NCBI GenBank assembly: GCA_021464415.1
Contig: CM038470.1
Location: 34,156,099 to 34,220,098 of the forward strand
DNA from: Lonicera japonica
Lineage: Eukaryota > Streptophyta > Magnoliopsida > Dipsacales > Caprifoliaceae
Direction: 5' to 3'
Length of the DNA stretch: 64,000 nt
The position numbers and the translations under genes were made by a program. A model generated the notes under the pieces. That model worked only from the letters and a program-made list of their open reading frames with translations, did no database searches and had not been told where the DNA came from. This document shows, in pieces, positions 13,598 to 23,810 of this stretch. Within the stretch, counting starts at the first letter, position 1, and every line of letters starts with the position of its first letter.

Positions 13598-13929
13598 ATG
13601 ACATTGGGTTTCATATGCTATTGTGGTCATCAGACGGTTACTAGGACATCCACTACAACACAGAACCCTGGCCGACGTTTTCTTGCATGTCCGAAACCAT
13701 TGGTTAGTGTTGCATCTCTATACTTGTTTTTTTCTGGTGTATATAATATAAACCAATACCTGATTAAGCTGTTAATGAACAGAACACGGCTTGCGGCTTT
13801 TTCCTGTGGGAGGACATTGCTATTTGGATTCACTACAACCAACGTGTTTCAAGAAGGGAGAAGTTTTTATGGGTCTTGTTGTTATTATCGTTTTACATCA
13901 TATGGACAACAGTATTGGATAGAAATTAG
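13598..13929 (+). CDS. Small GRF-type zinc-finger protein with C-terminal membrane segment, two exons
   Basis: Exon 1 is 13598-13702 and exon 2 is 13783-13929, joined across an 80-bp GT-AG intron, giving 83 residues. The product has the plant GRF finger: CYCG near the start, SxTxxNPGRRFLACPKP in the middle, and CGFFLWED after the splice. The conserved Cys, Gly-Arg-Arg-Phe and Cys-Gly-Phe-Phe positions are all present. Residues about 64-76 (LWVLLLLSFYIIW) form one hydrophobic helix. GRF fingers bind nucleic acid or protein. Small GRF-plus-membrane-helix proteins are common in plant genomes, often beside transposons, and their function is unknown. The intron splits the finger, so a simple frame scan reads through it and gives a wrong 116-residue protein. 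It lies tail to tail with the acidic gene. Confidence 0.8.
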
Positions 13930-14428
13930 CAGTTATATAACGATTTAGTATAAATACAGTTATCTAATGTTTATTTTGTCTAATCATGCAATATAAGTTA
14001 TCTAATGTTTATTTTGTCTAATCGTGCAATATAAACTTACATTTTACTACATGTAGATAATACAATGTTTATCTGGATATCATTATTCTAATGTATATAT
14101 AAAACAGATAGTCAAGTTGCATTATCAAGTTAAACATATACTATATAAACAGATGCAACAAATGGGGTATCAATCAATACTGCCTAATAGCCGAAATAGT
14201 AAATCACGGTGATGTTGTTTATAACCAAATGATTGCATAGGATATTATTTACTTGGCAATGATAGATAATTAATATTTATATTTAGCGTCATAAAAAGGT
14301 TTCCATAATTACCAAAAAGTTTCAATCATTAAAAAACATTAAAAAAAGAAATTAAAAAAAAAAGAAAACCAACAGAAGTTGCCAAAAGACGAACATGAAA
14401 ACCTAAAAACTATAGTCCACAAATCAAA
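13930..14428. other. Spacer between convergent GRF and acidic genes
   Basis: No gene is visible. There is a 35-bp direct repeat, TTATCTAATGTTTATTTTGT and flanks, at about 13961 and 13997. Two AAACAGAT motifs lie at 14102-14109 and 14147-14154, and there is an A-rich run at 14330-14370. Confidence 0.6.
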
Positions 14429-14899
14429 TTAATCACATGCAAAGGGATTTTCCAAGGAAGAGCTGTGTGCATACCGATCGTCAACATCTTCGCCGTACTC
14501 GAGCCCATAACCACCATCGTCATCGTCCGATCCAGTCTGAGTAGAATCAGATGTCGACTCCTCGTTCTCCTCCCTTTCTATATCTTCTAGATCCTCATCC
14601 CAAGGTTCCTTATATGTTTCACCAGAGTCACCGGAATCATCGCCATTGTCATCAGTGTCTTCATCCTCTTCTACGTTGTATTCGTCATCATCCTCACCGC
14701 AAGCATCCTCATCGGTCTCAGATCCAACATCATCTCTGTTGCCGTTGTCCTCTTCGTCGCCGTGATACTGGTTCTCTTTGGCTGTCTTTTTGTATGTCGG
14801 TTTAGTTTGACCTACATCGTTTATTCCTCGACGTTTGCTAGGCTCCAGATCAGCAGGTGATGAGTTTATACGTTTAAGGGTTTTTTTGGGACTGGCCAT
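14429..14899 (-). CDS. Acidic protein with N-terminal basic cluster, unknown function
   Basis: A single-exon frame of 156 residues runs from ATG 14897-14899 to a stop at 14429-14431. The N-terminus is basic (MASPKKTLKR, then EPSKRRG), which looks like a bipartite nuclear signal. Residues about 50-140 are mostly Asp and Glu with short serine stretches, resembling histone-chaperone or nucleolar acidic tails, but no domain is recognised. The start was chosen as the first ATG; a TATA-like TATAAATATA lies about 60 bases upstream (near 14957-14966). It sits inside the MULE, convergent with the GRF gene. It may be an accessory gene of the element or a captured host gene. Low sequence complexity makes the gene call moderate. 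Confidence 0.6.
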   Translation of the reverse strand: MASPKKTLKRINSSPADLEPSKRRGINDVGQTKPTYKKTAKENQYHGDEEDNGNRDDVGSETDEDACGEDDDEYNVEEDEDTDDNGDDSGDSGETYKEPWDEDLEDIEREENEESTSDSTQTGSDDDDGGYGLEYGEDVDDRYAHSSSLENPFACD

Positions 14900-15562
14900 T
14901 GATTGCAACTCACCACGGGATTAACAGTTACAATCGTCATAATAACTGTTTCAATTATATTTATAACAACTGAATAGTCGAATCCCATCGCAACAGTTTA
15001 ATGGCTAGCAATGAATGCATCGGAATACGAGGGGTCGTGCTTCTTGCGGTTTCCGGTGAAAGATCACACCCAACGGTTGGATTATTGAGATATCTGTTTT
15101 CGACACAGATAAACAGGTAATCTCCAATTTACAATGCAATATTGATTTCCATATTTTTTATTTATAAATTATTGGTGAATAAGATATTGTTTTTTTTAAA
15201 AAAAAAATTAATTTATTACCATGAATACATTTTCATAAAAAAATGAAGTGCTCAATATCTGTTTCAAAAAAATCAAGTAATACGAATTTATAATAGTTCG
15301 GATTATTAAACATTACTAGTTTTAACAGTTTCGCCTTTAACAGTTATATATTTTTAATGTCAGTACAATGCAATGTGTATAATTTGATTTGTCGTTATTG
15401 GGATGTTTAATGTGTTTTCATGTATACATAAAATATGAAGTTGTTTATATATGTTTCGATATATTAAATTTTAATCAAAAACTAATCTACAGATGGAATG
15501 TTTATTTTGAATTTTCGTATTTATAGAAATAACAATAATTAATAGTTTCCATGTTTGACATA
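14900..15562. repeat. MULE right-hand non-coding region with subterminal direct repeat, copy 2
   Basis: 15235-15440 repeats 12905-13110 in direct orientation. ATCTGTTT motifs occur at 15092-15099 and 15257-15264. No gene is visible. The element's right terminus should lie between 15441 and the start of the paralogous host DNA at about 15712. Confidence 0.65.
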
Positions 15563-15708
15563 GAGGGGCATATTAGTCTAAATAAAAAATACAATTTATT
15601 GCATAATATATAATTAAGGTAAAAGGGACTAGTTACTAATATGTACATCTGTCATGTCCTTACTACTAATTAGGTATGAAAAGAGGGATCTAATACTAAT
15701 TGCCCCTA
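15563..15708. mobile_element. Possible small MITE
   Basis: The segment begins AGGGGCATATTAGTCTAA and ends with the imperfect reverse complement of it (TCTAATACTAATTGCCCCT). It is about 146 bp and has no coding capacity. No clear target duplication was found. It lies near the expected right end of the large MULE, so it could alternatively be that element's degenerate terminus. Confidence 0.4.
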
Positions 15709-16284
15709 AAATAATTAATTGTAATACCATGATGAAAAGGCTCGGCTTATTGAATTTTGCGCTAAGAGTTCAAAAGGAATTGATGATTTCATCTTGCATA
15801 GTCTTTTAAATTTATTCAAGCGATTTTCTATTTTGGAAATGAATTATGGAAAACAATTTTTGCAATGCTACTTTCTCTAAAAGTTATTATATAAGTTGAA
15901 AGCAGATGATTCATATGGAAAATTTTGTCTTCGTTATCACTTTTACGAAATGAGTTTTCGACACTTTAGTCCCTTGAAGTTTGTCTCAATTATCACTTTC
16001 TGTTATGTTAGATGGGTATTTTGGTCCATTTGCCCTTAAGTGTTCCATCCAAAATGAATATGTTCGCCCCTTATATTCCCTCCAAGCATTCTCATGTACA
16101 AAAACAGAGCAAGAGAGAGAGAGATCTGATTCTAAATCATTCTGCTTCAATTCACCTTCTCTTCTTCTTTCTCATCCTCCGTTCAAAGGACTGTTTTTGT
16201 TGGAACATGGAATTTAAAGACTGTTTTTGATGTTCCTCAGGGGCTGTTTTTGATGGAAATAAAATGAAAATAAAGGACTGTTAT

Positions 16285-16452
16285 CTTGCTCAAAAGGTGG
16301 TGAGCCTGATGATAGCATCACTTGTGTATCATTTTGAGTGGAAGCTCCCCAGTGGCATGACAATTGAAGAACTGGACATGAGTGACAAATTCTGCCTTAC
16401 ACTGCAGAAGGCAACACCACTTATGGTCGTACCGACGACGCAAAAAAATTGA
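16285..16452 (+). pseudogene. Captured cytochrome P450 C-terminus (CYP76-like)
   Basis: The last 55 or so codons of a plant P450 end at a TGA at 16450-16452. Motifs include SLVYHFEWKLPSGM, EELDMSDKFCLTLQKATPL and VVPT. This follows the haem-binding Cys region, which is absent. The pattern SLxxxFxWKLP, then EELDMSEKFGLTLQKAxPL is typical of CYP76 and close families. It is a fragment with no promoter or catalytic core, carried inside the Pack-MULE, and it keeps the frame and natural stop. A chimeric peptide could start at ATG 16264. Confidence 0.85.
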
Positions 16453-16596
16453 ATTAGTCTTCAATAAATTGATATCTTGTGTTATATTTTTAAGAGTGGA
16501 ACAGAATATATACATATATATATGTATGTTTTCTCTGTCGTAATTAGGATCAATTCTAGATATTTCAACGTCTTATGTATGCTTTCTCTGTCTTAA

Positions 16597-16884
16597 TTAG
16601 GGGTTGTTCCTCAGCATAGATGGTGAAGAGTGCAACAACTTACAATGAATAACCGAATTAAAAAACGCCGAATATGACCTGCCACTAATAGAGTAGACCC
16701 TTCCCAACCCTCCACTTATAAGATGTCTTTTGAGAGGCATACCTTTACACAGGGGAACCTCCAAGTATGTAAAAGGCAAAGTTGCCTTAATCGTGCCGTA
16801 ATTGCCTTCAATTGCTACCTTCGAGCTCGAGACGCAGCACCAAACAGAATACTGCTTTTTCATTTGCTGACCACTTGACCCCAA
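16597..16884 (-). pseudogene. Captured LINE reverse-transcriptase fragment
   Basis: The minus strand stays open over 95 codons and contains FTYLEVPLCKGMPLKRHLI followed by GRxYS and NSVIH. This corresponds to the plant LINE RT segment YLGVPLFxGxPxxxHL, then LSLAGRVxLINSVI. Catalytic RT motifs are absent and the second half is scrambled. It sits in the Pack-MULE next to the P450 piece, on the opposite strand. Confidence 0.75.
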
Positions 16885-17696
16885 ACAACCCCCTACTAAT
16901 CAAAAAACGATTTTTAATTATTCATTTGTGTATGTAACATCCTTTAAATTATTAGTCGGCGGGCGTTTTGATGAGAGAACACATATATGTTTCTCTCTAT
17001 ATATATATATTTGTACATGAAAGTGCTTGGAGGGAATATAAGGAGAAAATATATTCATTTTGGAGGGAAAATTTAATGGCGGATGGCCTAAAATACCCAT
17101 CCAACAGAACATGCTCCGTCAATTTATTTAACGAAAAGTGGAGCAAAGGACTAAAGTGAAGCGCGGAGCAAACATTGGAGTGTGGAAACTCAGAAAATGA
17201 AGTTTAGGGATGAAAGTGACAATTGGGGTAAACTTTAAGGGACTAAAGTGTCGAAAACTCTTACGAAATTAACCTCCATGTTTTAGAAATAAAAAAAATT
17301 AATGCTTAAATAACAATTTGAACTCTTTATATCAAATATGAAAGACACAAATTATCATTGCCTGATTTAATCACATTCAAGTGCTTAATTTGTTTTCAAA
17401 AGATACAAATAATGAATTACTAGGTGTAAATGTAGGAGTGTTTTCATTTTTCAATTTTAAAATAAACTAGTTAAGAAATAGTTTTATACTATTTAAAAAT
17501 AAATTAGTTACAGTTGAGTGTTTGGAAACAAAGGTAATACATGCATGTTAGGTAGATGGAAAAACCAAAGAAAAGTACTATCAATCGAACTAGAGCAAAT
17601 TGTGTGATTTAGTTCGATATTAACATCCCTTCTTCATTCATGATGCAAGGAAAATGATAATGGAGTGAGTCTCAACTATAAATAATGTAGAATATA

Positions 17697-19651
17697 GAGG
17701 CAATTGGGCATAAGTACACATTCCAATAATATAAGTGTGAAGGACAATTATAAATTAGCACAGTAAATTAAGGACAATGCACAAAAAAGACACTAATACC
17801 CCTTCATTAAGGGATATATATGCCACAACTCCAAAAGAATTAAGGGGGGCGAGGCACAAAATAGAGTCTCTCGATTACCAGGATAAATGGCCCCGCGCGT
17901 GTTGTTATGGAACATAAAAATCCCTGAAAAATCTAGTCATGTAATTGTGTAAGGGTAGCAAAATTGATGTGCATGTTTTGAAGAGACCAGAGTATAAATA
18001 ATAAAATGATTCTCTTAATTTTCTCTTTTGAATTGACAAGAAAGAGAAAAATAAAAAAATAAAAATTAAGAGCACCATGTGAACTTAAGGGATTCTTTAT
18101 TCAAATAAATTATGAGCATGAAACTCTTTTATCAAAGTAATTTGTTTGATTAAATTCTATTTTTGTTTCAACAACACGTGCCTACATACGATGCACGCAT
18201 GCGACAATTTTTGATATATATAATACAAATGATAATTAGACAGTGACGTAGTTAATAATTTAGATCACCCCAGTCTAGTGCTGCAAAGTTGAAAATTTGT
18301 AAGATTAGAATTGTTATTTGCTGTAATAATGGCACACTTTTTTTTATTATTATATGTTTTATACAAGCAGTTCAGTTTTGAATAAGATGGATGTTTTGCG
18401 GAAGGAGTAAGGCAGAGGGACAAGTTTTAGCAACCAGAAGATGCTAAACCGTACACAACCAGAAAGTGCTAAATGCATTTAGCAACAGCCAAAAGGTGCT
18501 AAACCACAACCAGAATGTGCTAAATGTATTTACCACCCCCTAAACAACAATCAGAAAGTGCTAAACCACAACCAGAAGGAGGTAAATGCATTTAGAACCC
18601 CCTGGACATCAACCAGAAAGTGCCAAATGCATTTAGCACCACAACCAGAAGGTGTAAAATGCATTTAGCACCCCCTAGACAGCAACCATAAGGTACTAAA
18701 TGTATTTACTACCACAACCAGAAGGTGCTAAATGCATTTAGCACCCCCTATACAGCAACCAAAAGGTGCTAAATGCATTTAGCATCCCTTGAACAGCAAC
18801 CAAAAGGTGCGAAATACATTTAGCACTGCCTGGAGAGAATAACTAGAAGGTGCTAAATGCATTTAGCACCACCTGGACAACAATCAGAAAGTGTTAAATG
18901 CATTTAACACCTTCTGAACAACAACCAAAAGGTAGCACCACTTGGACAACAAACCAGAAGGTGTTAAAATGATTTTAGCACCATTACAAAACAGAGAACA
19001 ACAAAAATTGATGCGATCAACATCCACTCAATTTATTTATATGTATATATATCTGGATCGACGTAGGGTTCGTAAAAAAAAAGTTACGATCATTTTTTTT
19101 AAATCTCGTTGGGCTGTCAAAATTGGTCAATTTCGATAGTAAAACGACATTTGATAGTCTCTAAATTTTTTGCGTAATTAATGTAACTTTGTCTTCCGAA
19201 CAACATATCCAAAAATCAGCCAAATCCAACAATTCGGTCAAAAGTTATATACGTTTTACGATTGCACATCCAAAAAAGAAGAATAAGAAGATGATGAGAA
19301 CGGAGCTCGCTCCTCTCGGCGATACGATCGGAGAGTCAGGTGGTGGTGGTGGTGGAAGAGGTGAGATTATTGGTGAGACAACTTCTTTTTTCCCTTGTTC
19401 TTTGTTTTCTCTCTCTAAACTATGTGTATGTAAGAGAGAATAATGTCTTTTGTATAATTATAATAAATGATATAGCAGGGTATTTTTGTCCATCAACATT
19501 TATCATTTTCCTTAAAATAAATTAATATTATGAAAAGTGTCCTTATTGTAAAACTAAATTATGAAATTAGTACTACTTTCCTTTATGAAACATGAGTTCG
19601 TCCTTTGAGTTATAAAACATTACGGAGTGAGGCCTTATAACCCATTATCTC
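17697..19651. mobile_element. Non-autonomous MULE with palindromic minisatellite, copy A
   Basis: It is flanked by the 9-bp duplication TAGAATATA (17688-17696 and 19652-19660). The ends GAGGCAATTGGGCATAAG and, inverted, GAGATAATGGGTTATAAG are a short imperfect TIR. The same family lies inverted at 36489-37588. Shared parts are the TIR flanks, a palindromic minisatellite and a coding-like piece near 18980-19320. The latter has runs such as MILAPL, KLMRS and a Gly run, but stops interrupt it in both copies. The shared piece is not recognised as a known gene. Confidence 0.88.
18430..18985 (+). repeat. Minisatellite built on the palindrome GTGCTAAATGCATTTAGCAC
   Basis: About a dozen imperfect units consist of CAACCAGAAGGTGCTAAATGCATTTAGCAC-type sequence joined by CCCCTGGACAGCAACCAGAA-type linkers. 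The 20-bp core is a perfect palindrome in several units, for example at about 18726 and 18851. The inverted copy in the second element is at about 37175-37435. Confidence 0.9.
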
Positions 19652-19660
19652 TAGAATATA

Positions 19661-21363
19661 TCCTTATTTTTAACAATTAATAATAAACTATTTTGTAATT
19701 CAACTGTAAAATAAATTAACTTTGAAATTGATACAAATTATAAGATATTGGAGTAATGATATTTTTTGTTTTTCTTTTAAAATTATTTTGTTAGTTTAGT
19801 GACTAGAGAATGGATCGTATATAAAACAACAAAAATAACATAAAATTTATTTACTAATTTCATGACCATCTCACTACCAACTTGTGAAGGGAAGTTTAAA
19901 AAAAGTGTAAATTTGATTTCTTGTAATAAATATGTATACCAATAGTATAAATTAAGTTGTAAGAATCACTGGTAGCAGAGTAAGGAATGTTAGCGAGAGG
20001 ATGAAAGGTATATGACTAAAGATGATAAACTATATTAAAAAAAGAAAATTTGTCAACGCTAGTCCATACAATATATAATATACAAATATATATATATATA
20101 TATATAATAAAGCGCCACGTCACTGTTGGTTTGAAAAACGAATACAAAAGTGTTTATAGGATTGGGTGTTGATGAAGATTTTGATTTATCCTAAACACAC
20201 GGAAATCAATTAAAATATATTTATTCAAGTATAATACATATAATTTAATATAAGTATTAATAACTCAGTTTGCTAATCCATAGTGCTTAGCTATTATTAA
20301 AATGTCCAGGGAAAATAAAATCCTATTACATCTTACATAAATTATAAGTATTACCAACTCATGACTTTGTTGTATAAGCACATTCGTGTTGTTCTATTTT
20401 ATTTAAATTTCATTCATGTTGTTCTGTTTTATTTAAATTTGAAGTCAGCCACGATGATGTTGGCAAATACACAAAAAAAAATCAAAGAGTTATAAATCAA
20501 GCTTTTTTCTTTCCTTTTTTTTAAAAAAAAGTTTTAAGGATTTTTCACTTAATTTTTTTTATTATTGTTGTTTGAAATAAATTTATTATTTCATATAGAT
20601 GTGAAACTATGATTCAATTTTATTTTGTATGATTCACATATGTCTACAGTATACAAGTATTATATATATATATATATATATTTGAAAATATTAAAAAAAT
20701 GACTGCTAAAGCGCTCAATTGATCGCCCTATGTTCGCTTATATAGCACCTTAATTTTAAGACATTGTTAGAAAGAGGAGTGGCATGATCGACCATAAAAC
20801 AAAAGAAGGCTTAAGATAAGTGCATAAAGTTTTAAAAGTCTTGGGTGCTTCTAATTGGTGGATAAATTTAGAAAATTAACTATACCAAAAAAACCAAAGC
20901 CAGAACCGGGCTATCTCTATGCAGCATCCGCAACTGTTTAGGTCAAAATCATGTATAACATGTGAATTAACCATTCAATAAAATTATATTTACAAATATA
21001 ATATGTTGCCAAATTATACACGATTGTTCCATAACCAAGTCTTGTATAACTTGTGAATTAACTACCCAGTATAGAGAAGGTGTGACATAATATCTAGACA
21101 CAGATGATAAAATGACAAAAAAAAAAAAATTAACCGTCACTATAAGAATTTTACCTTTTTGTGAGTGTTGTTCAAATTAACTCTATGACAGTTTTGACAA
21201 AAAAAAAAAGGTCATAACAGTTGAGATATTTTAGTTTTTTGACATTTTTTTAAAAACAGTGATATTTGTTTATTTTTCATGATACTTTCGGATTTACCAT
21301 CATATTTCCTTTTTTCTTTTTTTTAACTTTATGTCAATTTCGGACAAAAGTCAAAAAAGGTGA
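19661..21363. other. Intergenic, AT-rich, no gene seen
   Basis: The first about 130 bases belong to the host segment duplicated near 28570-28700. The rest contains TA microsatellites (20087, 20660), a tandem TTCATTCATGTTGTTCTGTT-like duplication at about 20380-20440, and homopolymer A/T runs. No open frame or recognised element was found. Confidence 0.6.
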
Positions 21364-21372
21364 AATAATTTA

Positions 21373-22444
21373 GGGCAATTTAGACTTAGGTACTTTCATA
21401 ATGGGCGAAATTAGACTTAGGTACTCTTTTGTTTCAAAATTAGACTTTGATACAAATTCTGTCAACCTCCCGTCACAATTAACAGACACGTGATTTTCTC
21501 GTGTCTTTAACTAACCCATCCCTACTCAACTCATTTAAAAAAAAAAGGAAGAATGAAATAAAGGAACAAATACCTCCGTGCTCCCCCCACCTCCATCCAT
21601 CTTCAACATCACCTACACCTCTGATCTCCATCCTTCATCCATCATCAACACCTCGGAACCACAAACCCACTGCTCATCGGAAAAGTTCCGTCGTCTCCTC
21701 CCTCCAACAAACCCACCCCAACGTAAAAGCCTCACACCTTGAAACCCCCAACCTCAATCTCTCTCTACATATATATACATATGTATACATGTATATATAT
21801 ATCTGTATATATATATATGTAAAAATCTATGGGTATGCATGTGTGTGAGAGATTATCTATCAATGGTGGGGATGACGGTGGTTTGGGGAAGACGAAGGTT
21901 GCGACGACGGTGGAACCAAACCTGCCGCTCTCTCTCTCTCTCTCTCTCTCTCTCTACATCGGAACCACAAACCCACCGCTCATCGGAAAATTTTTGCCGT
22001 CCCCTCCCTCCAACAAATCCACCCTCGTCGGAAAAGCCCTAAACCACCAACCTCAATCTCTCTCTACATACATATACTTATATGCATATGTATATATCTT
22101 TATATGAATAAATTTATGGTGGATTTATTAGATATGTGGCAGATTTAATATGTGGAGGTGATGATGATGGATGGAGGCCAGTGGTCGGAGGAGGTATTTT
22201 TGGTGAGTGGTCGGAGGAGTTATTTTTTAGTGAGGGGTTTGTGCTCAGGGGTGACTTTTTTGATAATCTTTTTTTTTAAATGTTAACTATGGCTAGATTT
22301 GATGGGTTAAAGACTCGTGAAAATCACGTGTCTGTTAATGGTGATGGGAGATTGACAGAATTTGTATCAAAGTCTAATTTTGAAACAAAAGAGTACCTAA
22401 GTCTAATTTTGCCCATTATGGAAGTACCCAAGTCTAAATTGCCC
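21373..22444. mobile_element. Non-autonomous MULE with about 150-bp TIRs
   Basis: The TIRs begin GGGCAATTTAGACTTAGGTA on the left and GGGCAATTTAGACTTGGGTA read inward from the right, and match over about 150 bp. An exact 9-bp duplication AATAATTTA lies at 21364-21372 and 22445-22453. The interior has a direct duplication of about 130 bp (from about 21652 and about 21960; CGGAACCACAAACCCAC, then TCATCGGAAAA) and CT and TA microsatellites. Short open frames in it look like by-products of the pyrimidine-rich sequence. No transposase is present. Confidence 0.92.
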
Positions 22445-22852
22445 AATAATTTAATTTCATGACTATCATTTACAAAACAGTCACTATTGTTCATTTTTTA
22501 TAACTCTTCCGAATAAGCATCATATTTGTTTTATTTTAAATTTTTATCCTCTTTAAGAAAATCCCGTAATCGATGTTATAAAAGTATTTAAAACTAACAT
22601 AATGTCAGTTTGAGTGAAGAGGTTAAAAAAGGGGGTTTGAAACCATTGGCCCTCTTTCAATTCTTCACACAGCTCTTATCTTCTCTGATTGTCATTAGGA
22701 GTAATAATACTTTTAATCAGGATAGATCTAGAATTTTAACGAGTAACCGATTGTGTAAATTTTGCCTTTCCATGCATGATTAATGAACTAATCTTTTGTA
22801 TTAGGGCCAGACTAAATCTATATCATTAATCTAACTACACTATATATATATA

Positions 22853-23242
22853 GAGTCAAGCTTCAGAAAGGGTATAATTCTTCTAATTAAAGAATGAATT
22901 TCTTCTTTTGAGGGGATAAATGATTAAATTTTTTGATGAAATTTGGCGGGGATGATCTATATGATGACTAGGGCAACTCCGCCAAATTTCATCAAAAAAT
23001 TCAACCACCAAGTGCGTGATCTAAAAATTTAAAATTTCCACGGTCGAAATGCGCGCATACATATCAATTTTTAGTTCACCCACTTTTCGGTTGAATTTTT
23101 CGATGAACTTTGGTGGAGTTGATATACTCATCATGGAGATCACCCCCACTAAATTTTATCAAAAATTCTAATCAGTTACACCCTTAAAAGAGAAAGTCCG
23201 TTCTTTAGTTAAAAAAAGAGTACCCTCTTTAGAGCGCGACTC
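22853..23242. mobile_element. Fold-back MITE, diverged
   Basis: The ends are GAGTC and GACTC inside TA-rich DNA. The two outer arms of about 130 bp are imperfect complements (AAAGAATGAATTTCTTCTTTT and its counterpart on the right). Inside the left arm there is a tighter hairpin: 22932-22958 (AATTTTTTGATGAAATTTGGCGG) pairs with 22978-23010. The interior pattern of a GATGATCT-like box between AAATTT segments recurs in the elements at 42555, 51950 and 52960. Confidence 0.7.
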
Positions 23243-23576
23243 TGTCTATATTATATAAGGTAGTTACAACCCACCTCAACCCCTTAAATTCGCCGTCGAC
23301 TTATAATGTGATAATGTACCAAGAGTAATAAATTGCATGGCTCCATCGTGAAATTAAATATTGTTTATTCATATCATATATTACTATAATAATTAAGCTG
23401 GTCTGCTCACTCACATTTGATTTATCCTTTTCTAGTAACTCAAGGGGAAGGTGCTTCATACAAAGATTACAAAATGAACGACACATTGCTTGTGATCGGA
23501 GACTAAAAGGTGTATCCAGCATAATGTTAATACATTACTTACTAATTTTATAAATAAGTCTGTTACAGAGAGAAAG

Positions 23577-23810
23577 TGTAACGACCCAATTCACATAGGT
23601 CCAAAAATACGATAAAAATTAAATTTAAGTTTATTTTATTATTAAAATAATTTGTAAAAATACAATTTATAATATTCACTCTACACAATTAATAAAATAA
23701 TACAATATTTCTATTTTATTAAAAATAACTAGACTATGCCTGACCCGCACCCGTTATTCCAATCCAACGCCACCTTCTAATCCTGTAGTACAAAACACAC
23801 ATGAATGAAA
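23577..23810 (+). mobile_element. Possible LTR fragment beginning TGTAACGACCCAA
   Basis: TGTAACGACCC is a start often seen in plant Ty3/gypsy LTRs. Here no matching second LTR, primer-binding site or coding region follows, so at most it is a solo or truncated LTR. The downstream 300 bases are AT-rich without a gene. Confidence 0.3.

Larger units (their letters stand above)
1..15500. mobile_element. Giant MULE carrying transposase, ULP-like protease, GRF finger and acidic protein (partial; right end approximate)
   Basis: The transposase (+), ULP-like protease (-), GRF zinc-finger gene (+) and acidic gene (-) lie in one block. Shared non-coding motifs (AAACAGAT/ATCTGTTT) run from about 2.1 to 15.3 kb, and a direct repeat (12905-13110 and 15235-15440) ties the right part together. 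ULP-like genes carried by MULEs opposite mudrA are known in plants (the Kaonashi group; VANDAL-type elements also carry extra genes). The left end is outside the window. The right end must lie between 15441 and about 15711, where DNA paralogous to 28164 onward begins. No terminal inverted repeat could be identified, so this may be a non-TIR MULE. Membership of the GRF and acidic genes is inferred from position and shared repeats. Confidence 0.7.
15952..17260. mobile_element. Non-autonomous Pack-MULE with long TIRs and 9-bp target duplication
   Basis: The ends start GAGTTTTCGACACTTTAGTC and, read inward from the right end, match for about 150-200 bp with small indels; the inner part includes CTTGGAGGGAATATAAG and its complement. 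The exact 9-bp duplication TTACGAAAT flanks it at 15943-15951 and 17261-17269. The interior holds fragments of at least two unrelated genes (a P450 3' end and a LINE reverse transcriptase piece), which defines a Pack-MULE. No transposase is present. The paralogous sequence near 28373 has a single TTACGAAAT, that is, the empty site. Confidence 0.92.
15712..17696 (+). repeat. Host segment duplicated at 28164-28700 and interrupted by the Pack-MULE
   Basis: 15712-15951 and 17261-17696 align with 28164-28560 (landmarks: ATGAATTATGGAAAACAATTT, GATTCATATGGAAAATTTTG, TTCATTCATGATGCAAGGA). The alignment then skips the next MULE (17697-19651) and resumes at 19652 with AACAATTAATAATAAACT, matching 28570-28700. 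About 200 bp near 17355-17575 is missing from the second copy. No gene is recognised in the duplicated DNA. Confidence 0.85.

Noticed and set aside
14551..14805. His/Pro-rich plus-strand frame
   Set aside because: It is the complement of the acidic gene; its composition is forced by the Asp/Glu codons on the other strand.
18430..18985. A CRISPR-like array (regular palindromic repeats)
   Set aside because: This is plant nuclear DNA. Spacers are not unique but repeat versions of the same linker, and no cas gene is present. It is a minisatellite in a MULE.
19189..19443. Glycine-run protein in MULE copy A
   Set aside because: The Gly run comes from a GGT microsatellite. The frame is not kept in copy B and no domain is recognisable.
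21501..22107. Ser/Leu/Pro-rich frames in the MULE at 21373-22444
   Set aside because: They arise from CT repeats and a duplicated pyrimidine-rich block. Frames differ between the two halves.
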